64,000 bases of DNA. Source: Candidatus Paralachnospira caecorum (GTDB lineage: Bacteria; Bacillota; Clostridia; Lachnospirales; Lachnospiraceae). Position 1 is the stretch's first letter; every line of letters starts with the position of its first letter. This document shows positions 16,756-26,077 of the stretch, piece by piece. The translations under genes were made by a program, and so were the position numbers. Under the pieces are notes generated by a model. That model was given only the letters and a program-made list of their open reading frames with translations, made no database searches and was not told the DNA's origin. Location of the stretch: positions 1 through 64,000 of the forward strand of contig CAJFHG010000011.1 in assembly GCA_904379015.1 (NCBI GenBank). Direction: 5' to 3'.

Positions 16756-17409
16756 ATGGGATATAAGGTGGAAGTCAGTCATGTTATAAAAGAATTTAAA
16801 AGATTCAGGGCATTGGATGATATTACGATTTCCTTTGAAAAAGGGAAGATTCATGGGCTTGTGGGGAGGAATGGCAGTGGAAAAACAGTTTTGATGAAAT
16901 GTATTTGCGGGCTGCTGCGGGTATCAGCAGGTAAAATCTGTATTGACGGAAAAGAAGTATTTCCTGAGAAATATCCGACAGACAGCATCGGAATTATTAT
17001 AGAACAGCCAGGCTATATTGAGAATTACAATGTTTATCAGAACTTGTATTTTCTGACAGGATTAAAGAAAAAGCCAGATAAGCAGCATTTGATGGATGTA
17101 ATCAGGAAAGTGGGACTGGATCCACTGGAAAAGAAACCTATGAAAAAATATTCTATGGGAATGAAGCAGCGGTTTGCACTTGCCCAGGCAATAGTAGAAG
17201 ATCCGGAACTAATGATTCTTGATGAACCGATGAACGGTTTAGATAATAAAGGAGTAGAAGAAATCAGAACACTTTTGCTTCAGGAAAAAGCAAAGGGGAA
17301 AACAATTATTCTCTCCAGTCATAATAAAGAAGATATCCGTGTTTTGTGCGATACATTTACTGAATTGGATCAGGGAAAGACCGTAAAAAACAGTTCTTAT
17401 ACAAGTTAG
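16756..17409 (+). CDS. ABC transporter ATP-binding protein (antimicrobial-peptide/bacitracin export type)
   Basis: A 217-residue ATPase. Walker A is GRNGSGKT, the signature is YSMGMKQRFALA, and Walker B is LMILDEPMNGLD; the H-loop is SSHNKED. The SMGMKQR signature is typical of BcrA/CcmA-like exporters. It starts at ATG 16756 after AAAGGAG. The C-terminus is short compared with the usual 230-300 residues of BcrA-type proteins. Fourth gene of the BlaI-controlled cassette. Substrate unknown; peptide-antibiotic export or self-protection is the family's common theme. Confidence 0.88.
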   Translation: MGYKVEVSHVIKEFKRFRALDDITISFEKGKIHGLVGRNGSGKTVLMKCICGLLRVSAGKICIDGKEVFPEKYPTDSIGIIIEQPGYIENYNVYQNLYFLTGLKKKPDKQHLMDVIRKVGLDPLEKKPMKKYSMGMKQRFALAQAIVEDPELMILDEPMNGLDNKGVEEIRTLLLQEKAKGKTIILSSHNKEDIRVLCDTFTELDQGKTVKNSSYTS

Positions 17410-17451
17410 CGGGCTGTTGGGGCAGCCGCTTTTGCGCTGAGGTGAACAGGA

Positions 17452-18597
17452 ATGAAAAATGAATTGTGCAGCCGAAAATTGAGAATAGGAATAATAGTCT
17501 GTGCCCTGTCGATGTTGGTATCGGGATGCGCAGATCGTGCTCAAAATGATTCTGAAAAACAGACGGCCCTGATGACAGAAGCAGAACAGGCAACGGAGAC
17601 AGAAATGGATTCACAGGGAATGAGTGGCGGTTTGGACGGGACGCATTTGGAATATTCCATCAATAACAGAACCAGGATTGATGCAGATATTGTGTATCAT
17701 GGGAAAACTGATACAGCAGAAGTGATCACCGCCGGATTGAAAAAGATAAATCCGGAATTTGTGACTGACATGAGTCCGGGAACGACGATGGATGATTGGA
17801 CTTATCAGACTGTACAGGAAGGAAAAAGTCTGTATGAAAGTTATGAATATGATGGAAAAAGCATTAAAGTAGGATATAGTATCGGATATATCTCTCCTGA
17901 ATGGAGCTGGTACAGCTTGTACGGCCCGATGGTGTGGAACAACTCTACCACGCGTCTTCAATGGAAGGATCAGGATATAGATTTTGATTTTTGTTCTATC
18001 GCGGATGCTCATGAAATCTGCAGGGAAATCCTGGAAAATGCAGGATATGAAGGTGTGGAATTCAGAAATAATTTTTCTGTAGATTATCGGGATATGGAAG
18101 AAGCCGAGGCGGGTAATGCAGAGACGGAAGGTGATATTGAAAAACTCAATATTTCTAAAAAGGGCAATTGGAGTGAAGCGGACAATCATTATCTGTTTGA
18201 AGCGTCGGCCGTGCTCAATGGCCTTCCAGTCAAAGATACAGGATATTTTACAAAGGACGATTATTATGTAGCAGGAGGCCAGATTTTGATCGGCTACAAG
18301 GAAGACGGCATCTGCTATCTTACGACGGAAGGATTATTTGATCCGCAGGGATCAGACACGCAGACATTGCTCCCGATGGAAGAGATTCTGAAGGCTCTGG
18401 AAGAAAAGTACAGGAATCTGCTGCTTGAAGAAGAAGTGGTATTTGATGATGTGGAGCTGATTTATTATCCGATCCTGACAGATGTATATGCGCCGGAATA
18501 TCAATTGGTGCCGGCATGGAAATTTTCTGATATGTCAAAGCCGTATCGATATGAAGTTTTTTATAATGCCGTGACCGGAGAGGAACTGGTGTTTTAA
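17452..18597 (+). CDS. Putative lipoprotein of the M56/ABC cassette
   Basis: A 381-residue secreted protein with a lipoprotein signal ending LVSGC (Cys26). A Thr/Glu-rich linker follows. The rest is a mixed alpha/beta ectodomain with repeated Trp/Tyr-rich strands and a C-terminal segment, FYNAVTGEELVF, that recalls two-component regulatory YycH/YycI-like or PepSY-like folds. I do not recognise a named family. It is last in the cassette, 42 bases after the ATPase gene with a small GGCTG/CAGCC hairpin between. It may be an immunity or substrate-capture component; that is an inference from position. Confidence 0.7.
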   Translation: MKNELCSRKLRIGIIVCALSMLVSGCADRAQNDSEKQTALMTEAEQATETEMDSQGMSGGLDGTHLEYSINNRTRIDADIVYHGKTDTAEVITAGLKKINPEFVTDMSPGTTMDDWTYQTVQEGKSLYESYEYDGKSIKVGYSIGYISPEWSWYSLYGPMVWNNSTTRLQWKDQDIDFDFCSIADAHEICREILENAGYEGVEFRNNFSVDYRDMEEAEAGNAETEGDIEKLNISKKGNWSEADNHYLFEASAVLNGLPVKDTGYFTKDDYYVAGGQILIGYKEDGICYLTTEGLFDPQGSDTQTLLPMEEILKALEEKYRNLLLEEEVVFDDVELIYYPILTDVYAPEYQLVPAWKFSDMSKPYRYEVFYNAVTGEELVF

Positions 18598-18687
18598 AAG
18601 CCGCGTATTCTTCTATATGGGAATAAAAGGTATAACTAAAATGTATGGGAATATGGGGGGAATATAACAAAAAAAGGGGAACAACGA

Positions 18688-18716
18688 TTGAAATTCCCAA
18701 AATGGTGTGCTATTAT
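18688..18716 (+). promoter_or_regulatory. Promoter of ilvN-ilvC
   Basis: TTGAAA (18688-18693) and TATTAT (18711-18716) have a 17-base spacer. Three copies of TATGGGAATA surround the region (18616-18625, 18644-18653 and 18714-18723), the last overlapping the -10, and ATTCCCA lies inverted at 18693-18699. Confidence 0.7.
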
Positions 18717-18772
18717 GGGAATAATTAATCGGACCTGCCGGGAAGCAGGGGATGTAGAAAGGGAGGATGCGC

Positions 18773-19258
18773 ATGAGCAGAGCAGTATTCTCGCTGCTGG
18801 TGGAGAACACGGCCGGCGTTTTAAGCCGGATTTCAGGGCTTTTCAGCCGGAGAGGATATAATATTGACAGCCTGACTGTGGGCGAGACAGAGAATCCGGT
18901 TTATTCCAGGATGACAGTGGTCGCCAGCGGTGATGATGAGATCCTGGAACAGATCCGCAAACAGCTGCAGAAGCAGGTGGATGTGATCGAGATCAAGGAG
19001 CTGAAATCCCATTCGACAGCAGTCTGCAGGGAGCTGATTCTTCTGAAGGTGGAGGCGAAGCCGGAGGAAAGAGACCAGCTGGTTTCCATTGTCAATATCT
19101 TCCGCGCGAAGATCATTGACGTGTCGGAAGAATCCATGATTATCGAGCTGACAGGAAATCAGGCAAAGGTAGACGCGTTCCTTCGTCTGCTTCACGGATT
19201 CAATCTGATCGAAATGGCAAGGACAGGTCTTACGGGCCTTTCAAGAGGCAGCGTATAA
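18773..19258 (+). CDS. ilvN: Acetolactate synthase small (regulatory) subunit
   Basis: A 161-residue regulatory subunit. The N-terminal ACT domain, FSLLVENTAGVLSRISGLFS then RGYNIDSLTVG, binds valine in this family. The C-terminal half is the usual small-subunit domain. ATG 18773 is used because GGGAGG ends six bases before it; ATG 18767 touches the binding site. The catalytic subunit gene ilvB is not adjacent, which is unusual. It is followed 62 bases later by ilvC and both are probably transcribed from the promoter at 18688. Confidence 0.93.
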   Translation: MSRAVFSLLVENTAGVLSRISGLFSRRGYNIDSLTVGETENPVYSRMTVVASGDDEILEQIRKQLQKQVDVIEIKELKSHSTAVCRELILLKVEAKPEERDQLVSIVNIFRAKIIDVSEESMIIELTGNQAKVDAFLRLLHGFNLIEMARTGLTGLSRGSV

Positions 19259-19317
19259 CCCATATAGCTTCATCATTTTTATTTATTCATAATTTACTAC
19301 GTCATATGGAGGAATGA

Positions 19318-20331
<1,014 letters not shown>

Positions 20332-20358
20332 GATCAGACCAAAACTGCCAGTTGAGAG

Positions 20359-20440
20359 ATCCCGCGGCGCGGGATGAGCGGATACAGAGATTACAGGATC
20401 CGGAGAGCCACAGAAAGACTCTCCGGGTCTTTTCATTTTA
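20359..20440 (+). terminator. Hairpin pair and terminator after ilvC
   Basis: ATCCCGC-GGC-GCGGGAT (20359-20375) is a perfect hairpin. CCGGAGAG (20400-20407) pairs with CTCTCCGG (20419-20426) and is followed by GTCTTTTCATTTT, an intrinsic terminator. Confidence 0.85.
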
Positions 20441-20471
20441 TAAAAAATTGCACGGCTTTGGTGAAAGTGTC

Positions 20472-20501
20472 TTGTATGAGGCGGAGCAAAAATGATATAC
20501 T
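20472..20501 (+). promoter_or_regulatory. Promoter of mgtE
   Basis: TTGTAT (20472-20477) and TATACT (20496-20501) are separated by 18 bases, about 70 bases upstream of the mgtE start. Confidence 0.6.
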
Positions 20502-20569
20502 GAATATAGTTTATATACGCAGCCGGTCTGCTGGTACAGTTTGAAATTTCAGGAGAAGAGGATTGACTG

Positions 20570-21925
20570 ATGAGCAAGACAGAAGAGAGGATCAAAAAAG
20601 ACAAGCTTCTGGAGCTTCTGCTCCATGCAGATGATGAGACATTAAAAGAACAGATCGATCATATTCATCCGGCTGATATTCTGGAGCTTCTTCATGCGGA
20701 GGATGTCGATCCGCGGCTTCTGATGGAACGGCTGCCGGATTCCATGATTGCCGATATCATTGACGAAGAGGATGAAGAAGACAAATATGAGCTTCTGAGA
20801 TTGTTTTCTGAGGATAAACAGGAAGAAATTCTGGAAGAAATGTCTTCAGATGAGCTGGCCGACATGGTGGGGTCCATAGATGACAAATCAGAAGCGGCAA
20901 AGCTGATCCAGAAACTGTCGGCTGAGGACAGAAGCGAGGTAAGGCAGCTTCTGTCCTATCCTCCGGATACGGCCGGCGGCATCATGGCCACAGAATTTAT
21001 CAATATATATGACAATAAAACGGTCTATAAAACGCTTCTGTATCTGCAGGAAATCGCGGATGAAGTGGAAACGGCCTACAGCCTGTATGTGGTGGACAGG
21101 CAGAATCATCTGAAGGGATCTCTGTCTCTGAAGGATGTAGTGACTTCGTCTTTCAATACGGCGATCCTGGATATCATGAATCCCAATGTGATCACAGCCC
21201 ATGTGGAGGATGATCAGGAAGCGGTTTCCAGACAGTTTGAGAAATACGGCCTGGTGGAAATTCCTGTGGTCAACGACGACAATCAGCTGGTGGGTGTGAT
21301 CACCGTTGACGACGTAATGGAAATCGCCACAGAGGAGGCAACGGAGGATATCCATTACATGGGCGGTCTGTCCGGTGAAGAGGAAGTGGACGGTCCGCTG
21401 TCGGAATCACTGAAGAGCCGTCTGCCCTGGCTGATTGTGAATCTGCTCACGGCGTTTCTGGCGTCCTGGGTGGTCAGCCTGTTTGAAGGGACCATCGGCA
21501 AGGTGGTGGCGCTTTCTTCCATCATGTCGATCGTGACCGGTATGGGAGGAAATGCGGGGACCCAGTCTATGACCATCATTGTACGGGGTATTGCCCTGGA
21601 CGAAGTGAACCGGGAAAACGGTGTGAGGATCTTTTTAAAAGAATTCGCGGTGGGCATTCTGACCGGAATTGTGATCGGCGCCATTGTGGCGGCGGTGGAA
21701 GCGATCGTGCAGGGGAATCCGTATCTGGGGCTGGTGACAGGTCTGGCTATGGTCCTCAATATGATGGCGGCAACTGCTACCGGTTATCTGGTTCCGGTGA
21801 TCCTTAAGAAACTGAAAATTGATCCGGCGCTGGCGTCGGCAGTATTCGTGACGACCGTGACAGACGTTCTGGGATTCTTCTTTTTCCTGGGACTGGCGAC
21901 CATGTTCCTGCCGAAACTTCTGTAA
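20570..21925 (+). CDS. mgtE: Magnesium transporter MgtE
   Basis: A 451-residue Mg2+ channel. The N-terminal helical superhelix domain (about 1-125) is highly acidic, with runs such as DEEDEED. Two CBS domains follow (about 130-255), then five membrane helices from about residue 285. GMGGNAGTQSM carries the conserved pore motif. Acidic residues in the N and CBS domains sense cytosolic Mg2+ and close the pore. The start has AGGAGAAGAGG upstream. No M-box riboswitch is seen in front of it. It is monocistronic or precedes the GNAT gene by 58 bases. Confidence 0.95.
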   Translation: MSKTEERIKKDKLLELLLHADDETLKEQIDHIHPADILELLHAEDVDPRLLMERLPDSMIADIIDEEDEEDKYELLRLFSEDKQEEILEEMSSDELADMVGSIDDKSEAAKLIQKLSAEDRSEVRQLLSYPPDTAGGIMATEFINIYDNKTVYKTLLYLQEIADEVETAYSLYVVDRQNHLKGSLSLKDVVTSSFNTAILDIMNPNVITAHVEDDQEAVSRQFEKYGLVEIPVVNDDNQLVGVITVDDVMEIATEEATEDIHYMGGLSGEEEVDGPLSESLKSRLPWLIVNLLTAFLASWVVSLFEGTIGKVVALSSIMSIVTGMGGNAGTQSMTIIVRGIALDEVNRENGVRIFLKEFAVGILTGIVIGAIVAAVEAIVQGNPYLGLVTGLAMVLNMMAATATGYLVPVILKKLKIDPALASAVFVTTVTDVLGFFFFLGLATMFLPKLL

Positions 21926-21983
21926 AACGGAGTATCCGGGAGGCCGGGTCCGATGCGGGCGGAAAGCGGGGAAAGGAGGCAGT

Positions 21984-22424
21984 ATGGAAATTCTGAAAAT
22001 GACCATGGATGATTATGAAGCGGTGTATGCGCTGTGGCTGAAAACAGCTGGCATCGGGCTGACGGATCTGGACGACGGCCGGGAGGGAATCGAACAGTTC
22101 CTGAAGCGGAATCCCAATACCTGTTTTGTGGCCAGGGAGGGGGAACGCCTGGTGGGTGTGATCCTGGGCGGAAATGACGGCCGGAGAGGAGCGCTGTATC
22201 ATGCTGCCGTAGAAGAAAGCGAGCGGGGAAAGGGGATCGGAACCGCGCTGACCCGGGCCTGTCTGGAAGCGCTCAGGCAGGAGGGGGTTACGAGAGTGAC
22301 ACTGGCTGCCTACGGACATAACGAATCGGGAAATGACTACTGGGAAAGAAGAGGATTTGTGCTGAGAGACGATCTGATGTACAGGACAAAGGATCTGGTC
22401 CAAATGGAAACGATCAAGAAATAA
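21984..22424 (+). CDS. GNAT-family N-acetyltransferase
   Basis: A 146-residue single-domain acetyltransferase. VAREGERLVGVILGGNDG gives the central strand, and RGKGIGTALTRACLEALR is the acetyl-CoA pyrophosphate loop (R/QxxGxG/A). A C-terminal ESGNDYWERRGF motif is typical of the family. GAAAGGAGG precedes the ATG. The acceptor is unknown. It is convergent with the LysR gene, with a strong palindromic hairpin between them. Confidence 0.88.
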   Translation: MEILKMTMDDYEAVYALWLKTAGIGLTDLDDGREGIEQFLKRNPNTCFVAREGERLVGVILGGNDGRRGALYHAAVEESERGKGIGTALTRACLEALRQEGVTRVTLAAYGHNESGNDYWERRGFVLRDDLMYRTKDLVQMETIKK

Positions 22425-22448
22425 TTGACTGAAGAAGGAGCAATCGGA

Positions 22449-22470
22449 GGAGGCTGCCGCGGCAGCCTCC
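22449..22470. terminator. Bidirectional hairpin between GNAT and LysR genes
   Basis: GGAGGCTGCC-GC-GGCAGCCTCC is a perfect 22-base palindrome between convergent genes. The flanking T tracts are weak on both sides, so this is a likely but not textbook terminator. Confidence 0.65.
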
Positions 22471-22538
22471 TTCGTGTGCACAGGAAGAAAAATTTCCGGC
22501 GTCCCGCGCGGAACAGGGCAGACGGATCCGCGGTTCTG

Positions 22539-23441
22539 TCAGAGACCGTAAAAATGACGGTAAAATTTGATGAACATATCGAACGCCTTGGAGTGGGGAG
22601 ACTGGCTGTTGTAAACAAATCCGATAGTCCGTTCGGGAATGGGGGGATCCATGGGGATCTCCACAAAAGTTCCGTTCCGGATCTCATCCTGTATGAAGGT
22701 TTTGATGACGCAGCCGGCGCCGAGGCCGATCCTGGCGAAATCAAGCAGAAGATCCATGGTGGAGACCTCCAGAAGATGGACCGGCTCGATTTGGTTGTCC
22801 CGCAGGTAATCTTCGATATAAGTACGGCTGACATTGCCTTTTTCCAGCATCAGGATGGTTCCGTTGCGGAACACATCCGACTGAAGGCCGCCCTCTCTCA
22901 GCCGCATGTTGGTCAGATAGGCGGGGGTGGCGATGAAGCCGTCCTGGATATCCATGATCTTTTCGTAGATGATGTTCTTTTTGAAATGCGGGTCGGCTGT
23001 GAGCCCCAGATCGATCTGCTGCTTTTCCAGCAGATCCACTGTCTGCAGTGTGGACTGGCTGCGGATGGTAAATCTGACGTGGGGATATCTGGCCACGAAT
23101 TCTTTCAGACAGGGAAGCAGCACATATTTACACAGAACTGTGCTGACACCGATCCGGATATGGCCGATCCCCAGCTCTGTCATGCGCCTCAGCTCATATT
23201 CTCCCTGGTTCAGAGATTCAAAGGCGGCGCGCACATGTTCAAATAAAATGGCGCCCTCCTCAGTCAGCTGGACTCCTCTGGAATTGCGGATGAACAGAGG
23301 AAGCTTCAGGCTGTCCTCCAGTTTGCCGATGGCCTTGCTGATGGCGGGCTGGCTGATGTAAAGATTTTTGGCGGCCCGTGAAATGTTGCCTGTCTGTGCG
23401 ACTTCAAAAAAAATTCTGTACAGAGATAAATTCTGTTCCAT
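22539..23441 (-). CDS. LysR-family transcriptional regulator, divergent to leuCD
   Basis: A 300-residue regulator. An N-terminal helix-turn-helix (about 1-60: FFEVAQTGNISRAAKNLYIS then QPAISKAIGKLE) is followed by a substrate-binding domain starting near residue 90 (IRIGVSTVLC). ATG 23441 has GGAGG seven bases upstream; the longer in-frame start adds five residues with no better site. Its promoter overlaps the control region of leuC on the opposite strand. Position strongly suggests it regulates leucine synthesis, with 2-isopropylmalate as a plausible effector by analogy to LeuO/LeuB-type regulators. Confidence 0.88.
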   Translation of the reverse strand: MEQNLSLYRIFFEVAQTGNISRAAKNLYISQPAISKAIGKLEDSLKLPLFIRNSRGVQLTEEGAILFEHVRAAFESLNQGEYELRRMTELGIGHIRIGVSTVLCKYVLLPCLKEFVARYPHVRFTIRSQSTLQTVDLLEKQQIDLGLTADPHFKKNIIYEKIMDIQDGFIATPAYLTNMRLREGGLQSDVFRNGTILMLEKGNVSRTYIEDYLRDNQIEPVHLLEVSTMDLLLDFARIGLGAGCVIKTFIQDEIRNGTFVEIPMDPPIPERTIGFVYNSQSPHSKAFDMFIKFYRHFYGL

Positions 23442-23474
23442 GGCGCATCCTCCCAAATTGATTTCCTGCTTTCT

Positions 23475-23548
23475 ACTATACTATAACTTGCATTCATAGT
23501 AAACATTCAAAATCTGTATTTCAATTATATTTCTGGTGATGCTATAAT
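23475..23548. promoter_or_regulatory. Divergent promoters lysR / leuC
   Basis: On the minus strand TTTACT (23503-23498) and TATAGT (23480-23475) have a 17-base spacer. On the plus strand TATAAT (23543-23548) is preceded at 17 bases by a weak -35 (TTCAAT). The weak -35 fits a promoter needing a LysR-type activator bound in the 23498-23520 interval. Confidence 0.6.
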
Positions 23549-23592
23549 TCTACTATAAGATCATGAGGTCGAATCAGAAGGAGGAAAATCGA

Positions 23593-24861
23593 ATGGGAAT
23601 GACAATGACGCAGAAGATTCTGGCGGCTCACGCAGGACTTGATTCTGTGGAAGCCGGACAGCTGATCGAAGCGGAGCTTGATCTGGTCCTGGGAAATGAC
23701 ATCACATCTCCGGTGGCGATCCACGAGATGGATGGAAAAATGAAAGACAGTTCTGTATTTGATAAAGATAAAATCGCGCTGGTGCTGGATCATTTTGTGC
23801 CCAACAAGGATATCAAATCGGCAGAGCACTGCAAATGCGTGAGAGAATTCGCGGCGAAGCATGAAATCAGCAACTTTTTCGACGTGGGAGAAATGGGGAT
23901 CGAGCATGCCCTGCTTCCGGAAAAAGGACTGGTGGTAGCGGGCGACGTGGTGATCGGAGCCGACTCCCACACCTGTACATACGGCGCGCTGGGCGCGTTT
24001 TCCACGGGAGTGGGAAGCACGGACATGGCGGCCGGCATGGCTACGGGCAAGGCCTGGTTCAAAGTGCCTTCCGCTATTAAGATCGAACTGACGGGGAAGC
24101 CCCAGAAATGGGTGAGCGGCAAGGATGTGATCCTTCACATCATCGGTATGATCGGGGTGGACGGCGCCCTTTATCAGTCTCTGGAGTTCACCGGCGAGGG
24201 CGTGCAGGAGCTGTCCATGGACGACCGGTTCACCATTGCCAATATGGCCATTGAGGCCGGCGGCAAAAACGGGATTTTCCCGGTGGATGAGAAGGCCATC
24301 CAGTATATGAAAGAACATTCCATGAGACCCTTTAAGATCTATGAGGCCGACGAGGACGCGGAATATGAGCGCGTGATCCGCATCGACCTGGGAAGCATCC
24401 GTCCCACGGTTGCCTATCCTCACCTGCCGGAGAATACCCGCAGCATCGATGAGGTAGAGGATATCGCCATCGACCAGGTGGTGATCGGTTCCTGCACCAA
24501 CGGCCGGATCGAAGATCTGAGGACGGCGGCAAAGATCCTGGAAGGAAGAAAGGTCAAAAAGGGACTTCGTGTCATTGTGATACCGGCTACTCAGAAAATT
24601 TATCTCCAGGCCATGGAGGAGGGCCTTTTAAAGACCTTCATCGAAGCGGGAGCGGTCGTGAGCACCCCCACCTGCGGTCCCTGCCTGGGCGGCTATATGG
24701 GCATCCTGGCGGAGGGAGAGCGCTGTGTGTCCACGACAAACCGCAACTTTGTGGGCCGTATGGGCCATGTGAAGTCGGAGGTATATCTTGCCAGCCCGGC
24801 AGTGGCCGCGGCCAGCGCCGTGACAGGTAAGATTTCCGGTCCCGAAGAGCTGGGACTGTAA
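23593..24861 (+). CDS. leuC: 3-isopropylmalate dehydratase large subunit
   Basis: An aconitase-family [4Fe-4S] enzyme subunit of 422 residues that isomerises 2- to 3-isopropylmalate. The cluster cysteines are in GSCTNGR and in the TCGPCLGG pair. [11 protein letters not shown] and [15 protein letters not shown] are family segments. The length and the close relation to homoaconitase match the LeuC2 type found in anaerobes and archaea. ATG 23593 has AAGGAGG upstream. It is followed 15 bases later by leuD. It should be activated from the divergent LysR region. Confidence 0.94.
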   Translation: MGMTMTQKILAAHAGLDSVEAGQLIEAELDLVLGNDITSPVAIHEMDGKMKDSSVFDKDKIALVLDHFVPNKDIKSAEHCKCVREFAAKHEISNFFDVGEMGIEHALLPEKGLVVAGDVVIGADSHTCTYGALGAFSTGVGSTDMAAGMATGKAWFKVPSAIKIELTGKPQKWVSGKDVILHIIGMIGVDGALYQSLEFTGEGVQELSMDDRFTIANMAIEAGGKNGIFPVDEKAIQYMKEHSMRPFKIYEADEDAEYERVIRIDLGSIRPTVAYPHLPENTRSIDEVEDIAIDQVVIGSCTNGRIEDLRTAAKILEGRKVKKGLRVIVIPATQKIYLQAMEEGLLKTFIEAGAVVSTPTCGPCLGGYMGILAEGERCVSTTNRNFVGRMGHVKSEVYLASPAVAAASAVTGKISGPEELGL

Positions 24862-24876
24862 AAGGAGGATGCGAAA

Positions 24877-25371
24877 ATGAAAGCCCAGGGAAGAGTTTTT
24901 AAATATGGCGACAATGTAGATACGGATGTGATCATTCCCGCAAGGTATCTGAATTCTTCAGATCCGGCGGAGCTGGCCACCCACTGCATGGAAGATATTG
25001 ACAAGGATTTTGTGAAGAAGGTGCACAAGGGCGATATCATCGTGGCTGCCAAAAATTTCGGCTGCGGTTCTTCCAGAGAGCATGCGCCGATCGCGATCAA
25101 GGCAGCCGGCGTGGGCTGCGTCATCGCGGAGACCTTTGCCCGTATTTTTTACAGGAACGCGATCAATATCGGCCTTCCGATCATTGAGTGCCCGGAAGCC
25201 TCAAAAGGAATTGACGACGGCGATGAGGTTGAGATTGATTTTGACAGCGGAATGATTTACAATAAGACAAAGAAAACCCAGTTCAAAGGACAGGCGTTTC
25301 CTGAGTTTATGCAGAAAATCATAGCCGCCGAGGGACTGATCAATTACATCAACAGCGAACGATCAAAATAA
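24877..25371 (+). CDS. leuD: 3-isopropylmalate dehydratase small subunit
   Basis: The 164-residue swivel domain partner of leuC. The [14 protein letters not shown] start, the [12 protein letters not shown] active-site loop and the IINIGLP-like NAINIGLPI segment are diagnostic. The short form matches the LeuC2/LeuD2 pair. AAAGGAGG precedes the ATG. leuA and leuB are not in the window. An intrinsic terminator follows at 25400. Confidence 0.95.
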   Translation: MKAQGRVFKYGDNVDTDVIIPARYLNSSDPAELATHCMEDIDKDFVKKVHKGDIIVAAKNFGCGSSREHAPIAIKAAGVGCVIAETFARIFYRNAINIGLPIIECPEASKGIDDGDEVEIDFDSGMIYNKTKKTQFKGQAFPEFMQKIIAAEGLINYINSERSK

Positions 25372-25399
25372 AACAATCGAACGATGATATGCATAACAG

Positions 25400-25430
25400 C
25401 TGCTGTGGAACCAGGTTTCACAGCAGTTTT
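25400..25430 (+). terminator. Terminator after leuCD
   Basis: CTGCTGTG (25400-25407) pairs with CACAGCAG (25419-25426) and is followed by TTTT. Confidence 0.85.
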
Positions 25431-25462
25431 GCGTTGTGAGGCATTTGGAGGGAAGAAGGAAA

Positions 25463-25957
25463 ATGGCAGGAAGACCGGTGAAAACCAACGCCATGCGTCT
25501 TCTGGACGCGGCGGGGATCTCTTATGAGACGATGGAGTATGAGGTGGATGAAAAGGATCTGAGCGGCGCCCATGTGGTGGCACAGCTGGGGCTGGATCCG
25601 GATACAGTATTCAAAACCCTGGTGGCCAGGGGAGAGAAAAACGGGATCATGGTGTTCTGTATTCCCGTCTGCGAGGAGCTGGATCTGAAAAAGGCGGCCT
25701 CTGTCTCCGGAGACAAGCGGGTGGAGATGATCCATGTAAAGGAAATCCAGGGAATTACAGGATATATCCGGGGCGGCTGCTCTCCCGTGGGCATGAAAAA
25801 GAAATATCCCACATATATAGAAGAGACAGCGGTCCTGTTTGATAAAATCGCCGTCAGCGCGGGGATCCGGGGTTGTCAGATGTTTCTGGATCCGGAGGAT
25901 CTGATCGCGTTTACAGACGCCCGCGTCTGCAGTCTGACCAAAGATGCGGCGGGATGA
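25463..25957 (+). CDS. ybaK: YbaK-family aminoacyl-tRNA deacylase
   Basis: A 164-residue editing protein that hydrolyses mischarged Cys-tRNA(Pro) or Cys-tRNA(Cys). The family shows LGLDPDTVFKTLV early, KKAASVSGDKRVEM in the middle and a GYIRGGCSPVGMKKKYPTYI signature with a conserved Gly-Gly-x-Ser-Pro loop. ATG 25463 follows GGAGGGAAGAAGG. It stands alone after the leuCD terminator. A second, different YbaK-domain gene starts at 63639. Confidence 0.92.
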   Translation: MAGRPVKTNAMRLLDAAGISYETMEYEVDEKDLSGAHVVAQLGLDPDTVFKTLVARGEKNGIMVFCIPVCEELDLKKAASVSGDKRVEMIHVKEIQGITGYIRGGCSPVGMKKKYPTYIEETAVLFDKIAVSAGIRGCQMFLDPEDLIAFTDARVCSLTKDAAG

Positions 25958-25994
25958 GCAGCTTGTACGAATTGCTGAACAGGAGAAAGAGTGG

Positions 25995-26023
25995 ATGACA
26001 AACCAGGACAGCTATGCTATGAT
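25995..26023 (+). promoter_or_regulatory. Promoter of thrC
   Basis: ATGACA (25995-26000) and a perfect TATAAT (26018-26023) with a 17-base spacer, about 55 bases before the thrC start. Confidence 0.65.
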
Positions 26024-26077
26024 AATGGGAAGGATAAAAATCGTCGAATACAGGAAAGATGAAGAAAGGAATAACCG

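Noticed and set aside
23442..23592. T-box or leader-peptide attenuator upstream of leuC
   Set aside because: No T-box sequence, no leucine-rich short frame and no terminator; the divergent LysR gene is the likelier control.
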